Shown here: one piece after another, positions 48,605 to 60,003 of the stretch
Layout: each line of letters opens with the position of its first letter
Numbering within the stretch: position 1 is the stretch's first letter
NCBI GenBank assembly: GCA_018287875.1
Contig: JAGVVL010000009.1
Span: 2,666,001 to 2,730,000 of the forward strand
Source of the DNA: Nigrospora sphaerica
Taxonomy: Eukaryota > Ascomycota > Sordariomycetes > Amphisphaeriales > Apiosporaceae
Direction: 5' to 3'
DNA: 64,000 nucleotides
Notes under the pieces: model-generated
What the model was told of the DNA's origin: nothing
What the model saw: only the letters and a program-made list of their open reading frames with translations
Database searches by the model: none
Program-made: the position numbers and the translations under genes

Positions 48605-51600
48605 ATGACCCGCCGTGTGCTGGTCGTCCTCTCGGCCTATCTCCTCAGCCTCCTCTCTCTCGCCTGGTCTCGGCACCCCACCTCGACGCAGCCTTCACAT
48701 TCTGTGTATACCCTGCCTCCCCAGGCCGACGTGGGCCAGAATGTCATCCCCAACATCAAGGACCCTCTGGCCGTCGACCCACAGTCTGTCTGTCCCGGCT
48801 ACAAAGCATCCCACGTCGTAAAGACGGCCAATGGCATCACGGCCGACCTTAACCTCGCGGGTGCCGCCTGCAACCTCTATGGCACCGATATCACCGCTCT
48901 CACCCTGGTGGTGGACCATCAAGACGCCGACCGGCTGCACGTCGGCATCCAGCCCAAATTCCTTGGCCAGAACAACCGCACCTGGTTTGTGTTGCCGGAC
49001 GAGTTGATTCCGCGCCCTCCACCCGCCACGGAGCCACTGGGCCCGGACGGCGATCTGGACTTTGGCTGGGGCAACGAACCGTCTTTCTATTTCAACGTGA
49101 CGAGGAAAAGCACAGGCGATGTGCTCTTCTCCACCATGGGCACGCGCCTGGTCTACGCCGATCAATTCATTGAGTTCTCGTCCTCTCTACCCCAAAACTA
49201 TAATCTGTATGGGCTTGGCGAGGTCATCCACGGACTGAGACTCGGCAACAACCTCACCCGTACGTCGCGGCTACATCCCACCAACTCGCATGCACACTAA
49301 CCGCCTCCTCAGGGACTCTCTTCAACGCTGACGTCGGCGACGATGTCAATGCCAACATTTACGGCCACCATCCTATCTACTACGATACCCGCTACTTCGA
49401 GGTAGACAGCGCGTCTGGGAAGAAGACTTATGCCCCCCATGCAACGAACAGGTCCACCCGGTACAAATCCTACACTCATGCCGTATATAACCGTAATGCC
49501 CATGCGCAGGAAGTCCTGCTACGCGAGTCCACTATTACCTGGAGGGCCCTCGGGGGCACGATAGGTGAGTCTGTGTTCCACCTACTCACACCAGCCGACG
49601 TGTCTCGTACCCTGCTTACATGCCGCACCAGATCTCTACCTTTACGGTGGGCCAGGCCAGGCTGAGATCACCAAGTCCTACCAGAGGAGTGCCGTTGGGC
49701 TTCCCGCAATGCAGCAACTCTGGGCATTCGGCTTCCACCAATGCCGTTGGGGCTATCACAATTGGACTCAAGTGGAAGATGTCGTCAACAACTTTGAAAA
49801 GTTCGGAATTCCGCTTGAAACCATCTGGAGTGAGTTCAGGCTCCACCCGCTCTTCCCGGGATGACCACTCTGCCGGGTTGGGGGGCTGACAGCATAGCAG
49901 CCGACATAGACTACATGAACCAATACCGGAACTTCGAAAACGACGAGGTGCGCTTCAGCTATGACGAAGGGGAGAGGTTTCTTTCTCGTTTGCGTGCCAA
50001 GAAGCAGCATTACGTTCCTATCATTGACTCGGCCATCTACGTGCCGAACCCCGAGAACCCAGGCGATGCCTACCCAACCTACGATAGAGGTGTGACTGAA
50101 GATGCCTTCATGCTCAACCCCGACGGTAAGTCCAGGGGCGCTGAGCTTCTTCGGCCGGGTTCCATTAGCTAACCGACTGGCCTCGGGGTCCCAGGTTCCC
50201 TCTACGTCGGCGCCGTATGGCCTGGCTATACTGTCTTCCCCGACTGGTTGGGTTCGCTCTTCAATGGTACTGGCGCCAACCGATGGTGGGCCTCCGAGAT
50301 TTCGGCGTATCATGACAAGGTCAAATTCGACGGCATCTGGGTCGACATGAACGAGGTGTCTAGCTTCTGTGTTGGCAGTTGTGGCAGCTCCAACCTTGCG
50401 CTCAACCCGGCATCACCGCCATTTGTGCTTCCCGGCGAGCCCGGCAACGAGGTGCACGACTACCCTGAGGGCTTCGGCGTGACGAACGCAACCGAGGCAG
50501 CAGCCGTCTCTGCCGCGCACCCAAAGAGTAATCAGGAACCGTCGTCGACGTCAGCTTCGACATCGTACTACCGAACGACGCCGACACCGGGTGTGCGCAA
50601 CGTGAACTGGCCGCCCTACACCATCAACAACTACAAGGGGGATCTTGCTGTCCATGCCGTGAGTCCCAACGCAACCCACCACGGCGGCACACTGGAGTAT
50701 GATTTCCACAATGTGTTTGGTCACCAGATTCTGAACGCTACCTACCACGCCCTGCTCGGGTTGTTCCCTTCGCGGCGGCCCTTCATCATCGGTCGCTCAC
50801 AATTTGCCGGATCCGGAAAATGGGCCGGTCACTGGGGGTAAGTGAAGAAGAAGGTCCTGGATCCGATGGACAGGGTGATGGAGTCGCGCGACATGGCGGC
50901 ACTGACACAGGACACAGTGGCGACAACTATTCTCTCTGGGCCTACCTCTACCTCTCCATTCCCCAAGCCTTGTCTTACTCGCTATTCGGCATTCCCATGT
51001 TCGGGGTCGATACGTGCGGCTTTGGCGGCAACAGTGACATGGAGCTTTGCTCGAGATGGATGCAGTTGTCGGCCTTCTTCCCATTCTACAGGAACCACAA
51101 CAGTCTCGGCTCTATTAGTCAAGAGCCGTATGTCTGGTCCGAGGTCATTAAGGCGTCCAAGGCGGCCATGAGGATCCGGTATGCTCTTTTACCCTACATC
51201 TACACAACATTTTACCTCAGCCACTCGACCGGCTCGACTACTATGAGAGCATTGGCCTGGGACTTCCCCGACGAGCCCTGGTTGGCAGGCGCCGACCGCC
51301 AGTTCCTGCTTGGCAACGCCGTCATGGTCACGCCTTGTCTAGAACAAGGGGCTACAACCGTCGGCGTCGTCTTCCCGGGGATTGGAGATGGCACCTTGTG
51401 GTATGACTGGTACAACATGACGGCCGTTTCGGGCGTCGGCGCCGGACAGAATGTCACCGTCAACGCGCCGCTGGGCCACATTCCCGTCTATATCCGGGGC
51501 GGAAGCGTCGTGCCCATGCAGGAGCCCGGCATGACGACAGCCGAAACGAGGGAAAGCCCGTGGAGCGTCCTCGTCGCTCTCAATGGCCAAGGCCATGCCA

Positions 51601-51970
51601 CGGGCTGTCTCTACCTAGACGACGGGGAGAGTCTCCACCCCGATGCTACCACGTGGGTTAATGTAAGTAGTTTTCGTCCCCGACGAGCAACATGCCAAAC
51701 CCGGGATGCTGACGGCGGACACAGTTCACGGTAACGGCGGTCGGCATCAAGGCATCGCCCAGTGGCAACTTCAGGGACAGCAACGCCCTAGGCAACGTGA
51801 CGATTATGGGCTTAGCACAGCCAGTCTTGCGGGTCACGCTCAACGGTGCTAGTGTCGGACAAGAGTCTTGGTCCTTTGACCAGGCAAGGCGCGTCCTCCA
51901 CATCAAGGAGCTTGACTCGCTGACGAAAGATGGCGCATGGGGAGAGGAGTGGACGCTGAAATGGGATTAG
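48605..51970 (+). CDS. Secreted alpha-glucosidase, glycoside hydrolase family 31
   Basis: Seven exons (48605-49259, 49313-49564, 49632-49829, 49901-50125, 50195-50837, 50918-51662, 51725-51970) give 987 residues, typical of fungal GH31 maltases. It starts with a signal peptide (MTRRVLVVLSAYLLSLLSLAW). The catalytic nucleophile is Asp494 in GIWVDMNE and the acid/base is Asp660 in GHWGGDN. Other GH31 blocks are LPAMQQLWAFGFHQCRWGY, WTDIDYM and FFPFYRNHN. Many N-x-S/T sites fit a secreted glycoprotein that releases glucose from maltose or starch fragments. For exon 4, two acceptors 3 bp apart (49897, 49900) both keep the frame; I chose the later. An ATG at 48368 would add 79 residues and a second hydrophobic segment and is not preferred. 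Confidence 0.94.
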
Positions 51971-51999
51971 GAATCAATTGCCGCACGCAAGACGGGTTG

Positions 52000-52581
52000 T
52001 GTAGCATTGCTCAGCACCGGTTCTCCCTGGGGCTTTGCGGGTGCCTGAACAGCGAGCATTGATAGGTATAGGTCTAAACAATAATTGTCAGAGTCGGTAC
52101 GTAGGAAAGTGCCCAACAGAAGGCCAACTTGGAGAATGTCGGCTCTGCGGATCATGCTACGCTTGGGCTGACGACAATATCCGTGTGGCCGGCCACGCCT
52201 TCTGGGCCGTCGAACGACTAGGCGACAAGCTGGCCAGGGCGCCAAGGACTCCGGGGAGCTGTCGCGGCCGCGCGACATGATGTTAGCCAGGCCGATCCTT
52301 GGTTGCTACTGCTTGTTCCATAGCAGGGTGCCGAAGATGCAGAGGAGGGCGAAGGCCAGGATGACGGGGAGGCCGATGTACAGGGCGGGACCGGCGGGCG
52401 TGGGCACGGCGGTCGGCTGGTTGGTGTAGTCCCCAGTGAGGCGGATCTGACGGCAAAGTTGGAGGTGACGAACGTGGCAGTGGGAAAAACGACGGGCAGC
52501 TATGCTAGCTAGGGCGACCGGGAAAGGCGGGAAAGCCTCTTCGCGAAAATAGAGGGCGCTGAACCAAAACAAGCGTGTCAA
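52000..52581 (-). pseudogene. Decayed remnant of a single-pass membrane protein gene
   Basis: On the minus strand a short stretch reads TGDYTNQPTAVPTPAGPALY, then a strong transmembrane helix (IGLPVILAFALLCIFGTLLWN), then NKQ and a TAG stop at 52306-52308. Without interruption the same frame continues QPRIGLANIMSRGRDS and further on GYCRQPKRSM. That is the juxtamembrane pattern (WNRxTRRIxLGNxMSR...GYG) I recall from a fungal family of proteins with one C-terminal helix. No upstream extracellular domain can be found before the next gene. So the locus looks like a 5'-truncated, stop-interrupted remnant. Alternatively the stop is genuine and only the tail is lost. The family name and function are not known to me. 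Confidence 0.5.
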
Positions 52582-52786
52582 GCGGGAGGACGTGTGCCGT
52601 GCCGTCCATGCAAGGAACGCCGTGTGCTTTTGCCTGCTTACATGCCTACATGCTTGGCTGCATGGCCAAGCTGTGTGTGTACGCAGGTCTGTCCCTCGTC
52701 ATAGCGATGGAGAGGCGCGTTTCGTATTGTATGAGGGCGCATATGTACAGTACAGCCCGCCATCGCCATGCTGCTTGCCGCAGGGC

Positions 52787-54095
52787 CTACGCGCCGGCGC
52801 CGTCCGTCTCGCCGATGCGGAACACGTACTTCACGGCGCTGGCCTGGCCCGCCTTCAGCCTCTCGAGGCCCGTCTGCACGGCGCCGAGCCCTCCGGGCAG
52901 CACTTCGTGCGGTTGCGGCTTGAACCAGCCCTCCAGAAGCCCGCGCGCAAAGTAGCGGAAGTACACGTGGCCGAAATCGCTCTCGCCCTCGTGCACACAC
53001 CCGACGTTGGTGACGCTCTGCTGCACGTGGGTTGCCATGTCGTCGTATGTCTTCCCCGGCAGCACGAGTGTGATCTTGCCGCCGTCGGCAAGCACGTGGC
53101 CGAGGTTGATGTAGCTGCCATGCTCCGACACAGCGTCGTACGCGTGCAGGAGCCGCCGCCCCTGGAGCGCCTGCCGGATCCCCGCCACCACGGCCTCGTC
53201 GCCGTCGCGGTAGTCGACGATGGTGTCGCCCTTGTTACGATCCTGCGGAAAAACCCCTCGTGTCAGTCGCCACCCGGGGAGGGGGCCATGCATGGAAAAA
53301 GGCGGCCGGTTGCTTACAATGAGGCCCTCGACGTGCGCGCGCGACTTGCCCGCCACACAGATCAGCGGGTGGATGTTACTTCTCTGCGCCAGCTGGATCG
53401 CATAGGACCCGACCGCCGACGCCGCTCCGTACACCACCAGCGGCAAGTCCTCCGTGGCCGGCCGCCAGGGCTCCGGCAGACCGAGCCGGAGGTACAGCCC
53501 GACGGCCGCCGTCATGGCCGCCAGCGGAATCGCCGCCGCCTCTGTCGAGGGCCGAAAACCCTTGATCAGCCGCTCTGCCGTCGCCATCGGGAGGGAAGTG
53601 GCCGGATGGCCCCCTACCTTCGAAGCTGGTCTTCCGTGGAAGGTGGAACGTCGTGTGCTGGTGCGCCACGGCGTACTCGGCGAAGGAGCCGCCAGGCGTC
53701 AGCATCTCGTGGAAAGCTGCCACTCTGTCGCCTGCCGCGACCCCACCGTGGCGAGATTAGCCGTGCCCATCGCCGTCGCCGCCAACCGTGGCCGCGCTCC
53801 CCCTGGACGCCTTACCCGCCTTGAACTCGTACACGTCGGCTCCGACCTCGTGGACCACGCCGGCAATGTCATCGCCCTGGTTGCTCTCTCCTCCCAGCCA
53901 CTCGGGCACTTTCCAGTCCTTGGGGTTCGATCCGCTGACCAACACCTTGATGAGGAGCTCGTCCGCCTTGGGCTTCGGGATCGGAGAGTCGATGACGTCG
54001 ACCGTGGGGCCTGCTATGTGCGTTAGCACAAGTCCTTCCACTCGTCGGACAAATGTAAAGGAACACCTGCCTTTACGCACGATGGCTTCCTTCAT
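52787..54095 (-). CDS. TOXD-like zinc-independent alcohol dehydrogenase/enoyl reductase
   Basis: Exons 54095-54071, 54010-53816, 53731-53618, 53541-53318 and 53242-52787 give 337 residues. It opens MKEAIVRKG then PTVDVIDSPIPKPKADELL, has VSGSNPKDWKVPEW, the GGESNQGDDIAGVVHEVG block and the Rossmann motif LVVYGAASAVGSYAIQLAQ. This is the medium-chain reductase subgroup that includes TOXD and polyketide enoyl reductases; standalone members often have unknown substrates. The first intron appears to start with GC (AAAG|GCAGGT) because only that join keeps the conserved KGPTVD. The gene sits directly at the edge of the AT-rich repeat island; its own codons look normal. Confidence 0.85.
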
Positions 54096-54426
54096 GGTAG
54101 CTTGGAATGAGACGAAGGGGAGGAGAATAGTGGTTATGAACGAGATTCCTAAGTGTACCAAGTATGTAGAACCAGTGTATGGGTTAGAAAAAAAAAGTAA
54201 GAAGCGGGGTTCAATTTATAATAGCTACAGGTGTGTAAGTGTTACAGCGCGTCTGGACTAACTGCCCGCCGAGGCACAAAGCAAAAAGCTTTGGGAATGA
54301 TCCACTTATTAAAGTCATTCTGTCCGGTTCTGCACTATAAGGGCTACTCTTATAAGAACTAATATGCTAAGCTATAACAGAATGCTTTTAAAAGGCCTAA
54401 CTATAACGTAAGTGTTATATAAGTTG
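54096..54426. other. Boundary of the AT-rich island
   Basis: Base composition drops abruptly to AT-rich here, with TATAA and TTATA motifs. It is the left flank of the retrotransposon. No gene is supported. Confidence 0.6.
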
Positions 54427-54715
54427 TGTCACGGGGTGGACCGTGACAGACCGTACCGGCATAGGGCAGCCTCTGAGACATCCTAAACTGGCTACGGATT
54501 AGTCGTCCCGTGATGGAGTTCTATTAAGACCGCTCAGTACGGACCTCCGTTGGGGATTTAGATAAGAAGTCTGCGACCGAGAAGACTTCAGTTGTAGCTC
54601 TCCAAGCTACGTCCTGTCTGCTAGCCTGACCTGTACCGAACAGAATAGGAACCTGGACCTGTAGCATAGAACCTGAATCGACTCCATTGCCTGCCTGCCT
54701 GACCGCACCTTGACA
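54427..54715 (+). repeat. 5' LTR
   Basis: 289 bp, starting TGTCACGGGGTGG and ending CCTTGACA. It matches the 3' LTR except for two C positions (T in the 3' copy). An AT-rich stretch GATTTAGATAAG at about 54556-54567 may serve as a promoter element ahead of the proposed transcript start near 54604. Confidence 0.95.
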
Positions 54716-54717
54716 TT

Positions 54718-54726
54718 ACGTAGCTT
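54718..54726 (+). other. Candidate self-priming binding site
   Basis: ACGTAGCTT, two bases after the 5' LTR, is the exact reverse complement of AAGCTACGT inside the LTR at 54604-54612. A tRNA-type primer site would normally begin with TGG, which is absent here. In Tf1/sushi-type elements the first bases of the transcript fold back to prime at this position; the same is inferred here. Confidence 0.5.
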
Positions 54727-54753
54727 CCTCCTAAGCTCGACACTGCTTTCGAA

Positions 54754-56052
54754 ATGTCGAACCGCCCGATTGCCCCTGCTGACACCGAAGACCCCGACGA
54801 ACTGCTTGCCAGTGTTCAAAGCGACGCCGCCGGATGGCTGATGTACCTACGCACGCTACACGGCTATATCTCGTCCCTGGAAGTCTCCCTGTCCGAGAAG
54901 GACACCGCCCTCGCCTCGGCCCGGACTGCTCTCATAGAGAAAGAAGGGGTAGTCCGATACCAAGAAGATCGACTGGAGAAGGAACAGAAGGCGCTCATCC
55001 AACTGAGTGTTGAGAATGAACGACTCCTCCACTCCGCCCGCCCTGCCGTACAGACCCCCCCAACCGAACTGTCTCCCCGTCCTGAACCTGCTGCTGAAGC
55101 GCAGGAAGATCATGCTCCGCGAACGCCTACACCTGCTCCTGCCTCACATTCGGAGCCCGCCTCCCTCAGTGAGAAGATCCCTGACCCAAAGGAGTTTGAT
55201 GGAACTCGAAGCGACCTTCGAAGATTCGTCCAACAAGTCCACTCGAAAATGGTCTCTAACGCCGACCGGTTCCCGTCCGCTGTTTCCCGCCTGAACTATG
55301 TCGCTAGCCGCCTGTCCGGAAAAGCCTACGACCTGATCCTACCCCGTATCCAGTACGGAATCCCGCAGTTCCTAGACTACACCAATATGCTGTCATACTT
55401 AGAAGAAGCCTTTGGAGACCCCGACCGGAAACAGAACGCCGAGAATAAGCTATACAACCTGAAGCAACGCTATCTAGACTTCAGCGTCTTCTTCGCAGAG
55501 TTCGAGAGACTCGCGTTAGAGAGCGAAGTTCCTGAAGCTGCCCTGCCCCCCCTATTGTCCTAAGGCGTGTCCCGCGAGATCCAGGACATGCTCCTACATA
55601 ACCCGGCCCCCACGAGAGAGTATCGTGCGTTTGCCCGTCATCTTCAGACTCTCGACAACCGATTCCGCCAGCACCAGCGTCAAGTTAACGGTCATAAAGG
55701 AACGACTAAGATTAACAGTACCGCCAGTCCTTACGTACCTCCCTGGAACGAATCCCGCCAGCCCGCTGCTAAGACCGACGCCGGTGACCCTATGGATTTG
55801 AGTCACCAGCGTAGCCGCCCCCGCTCTCCGTCAGGCCGTAAAGAGAGAGGAGAGTGCTTCCGTTGTGGCCGGCAAGACCATAAGGTAGCCCAATGCCCTA
55901 AACCCGACTTACGCTCCGTTCCGTTCCGTTACGCCCGAGCAACCAGCCCCGGAACAGCCCGCCCCGGCTCCTGTTACCGCCACGCCCGCTCTGCCATCGC
56001 CCCCGCCGATCCAGTCTCCGCAGCCTGTCTCGTACTCCCCTACGCCTACTAA
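54754..56052 (+). pseudogene. gag: gag of the chromovirus, interrupted
   Basis: Starts MSNRPIAPADTEDPDE. A coiled-coil-like segment is followed by the capsid-like region and, near 55853-55900, a CCHC zinc knuckle (CFRCGRQDHKVAQC). A TAA at 55561-55563 cuts the capsid region; reading continues in the same frame beyond it. After the zinc knuckle the frame becomes Arg/Ala-rich, while the +1 frame is Pro/Gln-rich and open to 56111. This suggests a frameshift near the triple CCGTT repeat at about 55917-55931. The main frame then stops at 56050-56052. Confidence 0.85.
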
Positions 56053-58119
56053 CCGGTTCCAAGCCCTACGGAACGACAGTCCTCACTCGTTAAACGGAGT
56101 GAGCCTGTATTAAGTCGCTTACAGGCTCCCGAGCCCAGCGCCCCGACTCCGCTGCCCTTACCAATATCTGCCTGTTCTGTCCACGGCCTATCTATCCGCG
56201 AAGAGGAAGATATGCGTGGAAAACTTATGGTTTTACCTGTCACCCTGGCAACCGATGACTACACCCTGCCGACTTACGCCCTGACTGATTCTGGAGCCGC
56301 TGCGAAAGCGTTTATCGACCGTAGTTGGGCCGAAGCCCATGAGCTGCCTATGAGACCCCTAAGAAGGTCATTTGAGATCGAAGTGATCGATGGCCGCCTT
56401 AGCGAAAGCGGGAAGGTCACTCATTTCGTTGAGTGCTCAATGCGGATAAACGACCATTACGAGAAACGACTACGCTTCTTCGTAACCCAGCTAGCTTACT
56501 TTCCTGTTGTCCTCGGAATCCCTTGGCTTAAGATGCACGATCCTCGTATAGGGTTCGCGAGCCACACGTTCACGTTCGACAGCGAGTTCTGTCGCCAGAA
56601 CTGCAACACACCGGAGAGACCTATAAAGGTGACCGCCCTGCATGACGTCCCAGCCCGAGCCCGTCCTGAGAACCTGCCGAACCGCCCCGAGGCCTTATCC
56701 CGTTGGGACATTGCCCAGGTTTCCCCCCGTGCCTGTTCAGCGTACCTAAGAAGAGGATACGCTGCGTTCCCCGTCACCGTCGAAGAGATCGAAGAACGCC
56801 TATCAGAGGCCCCCGAACTTACCCTATCTAAACAACTGCCGCCTGAACTGAGAGATTTTGAGGACGTCTTCTCACCGAAAGAAGCAGAGAAACTGCCACC
56901 GCATAGAGATCACGATCACGAGATTCGACTGATAGAAGGGAAAATGCCCCCCTTCGGACCCCTATACGCTATGTCCCGCGAAGAACTGGCCGCATTAAAA
57001 GAGTGGCTACAAGAGAATCTTCGAAAGGGGTTTGTCCGACCTAGCTCTTCCCCGGCCGCGTCGCCCGTCCTGTTCGTTAAGAAGCCTGGAGGAGGACTCC
57101 GTTTCTGTGTCGACTACCGCGCCTTAAACAACATCACTATTAAGGACCGTTACCCGCTGCCCTTAGTTAAGGAGACCCTGAATAACCTAAAGGGAATGAA
57201 GTATTTCTCTAAGGTCGACATCATTGCGGCATTTAACGAGATCAGGGTTAAAGAAGGACAAGAATACCTGACCGCATTCCGCACCCGTTTTGGCTTATTC
57301 GAGTCGTTAGTTATACCTTTCGGACTAACTGGAGCCCCTGCCATATTTCAAAGGTTTATTAACGATACCTTACGACACCACCTGGATATCTGCTGCACTG
57401 CGTACCTAGACGATATCCTAATTTATAGCCGGACCCGCGAGGAACACGTCGAACACCTACGGAAGGTGCTTCAAGCATTAAGAGAGGCCGGCTTATTCGC
57501 AAAAATGTCGAAGTGCGAATTCTTTAAAACTGAGACCACATTCCTAGGGATGATTGTTGGCCGCGATGGCCTACGCATGGACCCCGCTAAGATTGAGACA
57601 GTTAAGAACTGGGCCACCCCGTCCTGCTTAACCGACGTACAAGCGTTTATCGGCTTTGGAAACTTCTACCGCCGGTTTATCCGGGACTTTTCGAAGATTG
57701 TCGCCCCGCTAGTTAACCTCACAAGGAAAGGGGTTGAATTCGCTTGGACAGAAGAATGCGAGAATGCATTCGTTGCGTTAAAGAACGCGTTTACATCGGC
57801 CCCGATCCTAGCTCCCTTCGACTGGGAGAAAGAAGTGATTTTAGAGACCGATACCTCAGACTACGTCTCTGCTGGTGTGCTGTCACAGTATGGAGACGAC
57901 GGAATTTTACGCCCGGTTGCCTTCTTCTCAAAAAAGCACTCTTCGATAGAGTGTAACTACGAGATCTACGATAAGGAACTTCTAGCCATTATTCGCTGCT
58001 TCGAAGAATGGCGTCCCGAACTAGAAGGCGCGTTATCGCCGATTAAGGTCATCACTGACCACCGGAACCTAGAATACTTCACAACGATAAAGTTACTAAA
58101 CCGCCGACAAGCGAGATAG
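56053..58119 (+). pseudogene. pol: pol: protease, reverse transcriptase and RNase H, truncated by a stop
   Basis: Same frame as gag; first ATG at 56212. The protease active site is DSGA (about residue 28 from that Met). The RT shows [33 protein letters not shown] and the catalytic YLDD, then [15 protein letters not shown]. The RNase H region follows ([31 protein letters not shown]). A TAG stop at 58117-58119 falls inside a conserved RNase H/connection block (NRRQAR before, [16 protein letters not shown] after). Catalytic motifs themselves are intact. Confidence 0.92.
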
Positions 58120-59949
58120 TCTGAATTCTTATCTCGATTTAATTTCAAGATCATATACCGACCCGGGAAGCAAGGGATAAAACCCGACGCCCTGACCAGG
58201 AGGTCAGAGGACCTACCTAAAGAAGGGGATGAACGACTGCTACACCAGAGTAGAGTCGTCTTAAAAAAAGAGAACTTCGAACCGCAAAGGAAATCAGTCC
58301 ACTTCGAGGAAAGCCCGACCCGAGCCAACGCCATAACTAGATCGCAATCCGCTCCTAGCCGTCCCCCAGAACTAAACGCCGTCGATCTAGACCCCCAGCC
58401 TGCTATTACACCATCTCTACGATAAGAACGCCACGCCCCATTATTGCCGCCAGCTATTCAGAACCTCATGACCCGAGGATATGAGTCGGACGAGACCGTT
58501 CACTCCATCTTAAAGGCACTGCGCACCGGAAAACCCCGCCACCCATTGATCTCCCTTGCCGAGTGCGAGGAACGAGCTGGTATGCTGTACTACCGCGACC
58601 GCCTTTATATCCCTGACCTGCCCGAACTCCGCGCTGAACTGACTCGTTCGTACCACGACACTGCCGTGGCTGGACACTTAAAGAGAGCCCGCATGTACGA
58701 GACCCTGTCCCGAGACTACTACTGGCCGCGGATGTACGCCTTCGTGGAGCAATGGACTAACAACTGTCACACCTGCCGCCGGACCACTTCTTCCCGCGAA
58801 GCTAAGCAAGGGGTGCTCCGCCCGCTGCCCGTACCCGAACGAGCATGGCAAGACATTTCGATGGACTTCGTCGTACACCTACCGAAGAGTGACAGCTACG
58901 ACGCTATCTTAGTCGTGGTCTGCCGCTTAACGAAGATGAAACACTTCATCGCCTGCCGAGACACCTGTGGCGCCGACGAGGTCGCGCGCCTATACCTAAA
59001 TAACGTCTGGAAACTACACGGTCTACCGAGAACCGTAATCTCCGACCGAGGCCCCCAATTCGTGGGACGCTTCTGGGAACACCTAACCCACCGACTAGGT
59101 ATTCAGAGCCTGCTGTCGACTGCCTTCCACCCCGAAACCGATGGCCAGACTGAACGAGCGAACTCGTTCCTAGAACAGTACCTCCGCGCCCAAGTGTCGT
59201 ACTTACAAGACGATTGGAGCCGCTGGCTCCCTTTAGCTGAATTCGCGCTAAATAATGCCCTGAATGAGAGCATTAAGACCACACCGTTCTTCGCGAACTA
59301 CGGGTTCCATCCGAGGATCGGGTTTGAACCACTAGACCCCGACCGTACCCCCGCAGCCCTGGACGCCGAGCGCGTCGCCCAGAAGATTCAGGAAGTCCAC
59401 GAGATATTGAAGTCTGAGATCTGTTTAGCGCAAGCCCGCCACGAGGAATACGCCAACCGCAAGAGGCGCCCCGCTCGCCGATACCAAGTAGGCCAGAAAG
59501 TCTGGCTTAATGCCCGAAATATACGGACGAAACGCCCTCAAAAGAAACTCGACTGGAAGCAACTCGGACCCTTCACCATTACGAAGGTTGTGAGCCCGTA
59601 CGCTTATCAGTTAAACCTACCCCCGTCTATGAGAAACCACCCGGTGTTCCATGTTAGCCTACTCCGTCCTGATCCTGACGATCCTGCCCCCGGTCAAGTA
59701 CAACCACCGCCCCCGCCTATAGAGGTCGATGGCGTCGAAGAGTTCGAAGTCGAAGACATCCTGGATTCCCGTCTAGACAACCGAGGCGGAGGCCGAGGCT
59801 CCCGCTTAAAATACACCGTGAAGTGGGCTGGATACGACCAACCAACCGAGGAGCCTGCGGAATACGTCGCTAACGCCAGCGAGGTAGTGGCAAACTTCCA
59901 CCGAAGATACCCAGAGAAACCGAGACCTATTAGCCTACGGAAGGCTTAG
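58120..59949 (+). pseudogene. pol: pol: integrase and chromodomain
   Basis: Continues in the same frame with a TAA at 58423-58425, then open to the natural stop before 59950. The integrase zinc-binding HHCC is HDTAVAGH...CHTC. The catalytic DDE is in [21 protein letters not shown] and [14 protein letters not shown] module ([18 protein letters not shown]) precedes a chromodomain ([13 protein letters not shown]... [16 protein letters not shown]). Chromodomains bind methylated histone H3 and direct integration to heterochromatin in several chromoviruses. Confidence 0.92.
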
Positions 59950-59989
59950 CCGTTCGCCCTTCAGAACCGCGTCGATGGAACTCCGCCTT

Positions 59990-60003
59990 AAGGAGGGGAG
60001 TAC
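59990..60003 (+). other. Polypurine tract
   Basis: AAGGAGGGGAGTAC lies directly ahead of the 3' LTR, the expected position for plus-strand priming. Confidence 0.75.

Noticed and set aside
52592..53824. 410-codon plus-strand frame opposite the TOXD-like gene
   Set aside because: Antisense shadow in GC-rich coding DNA; it crosses the real gene's introns with no motif of its own.
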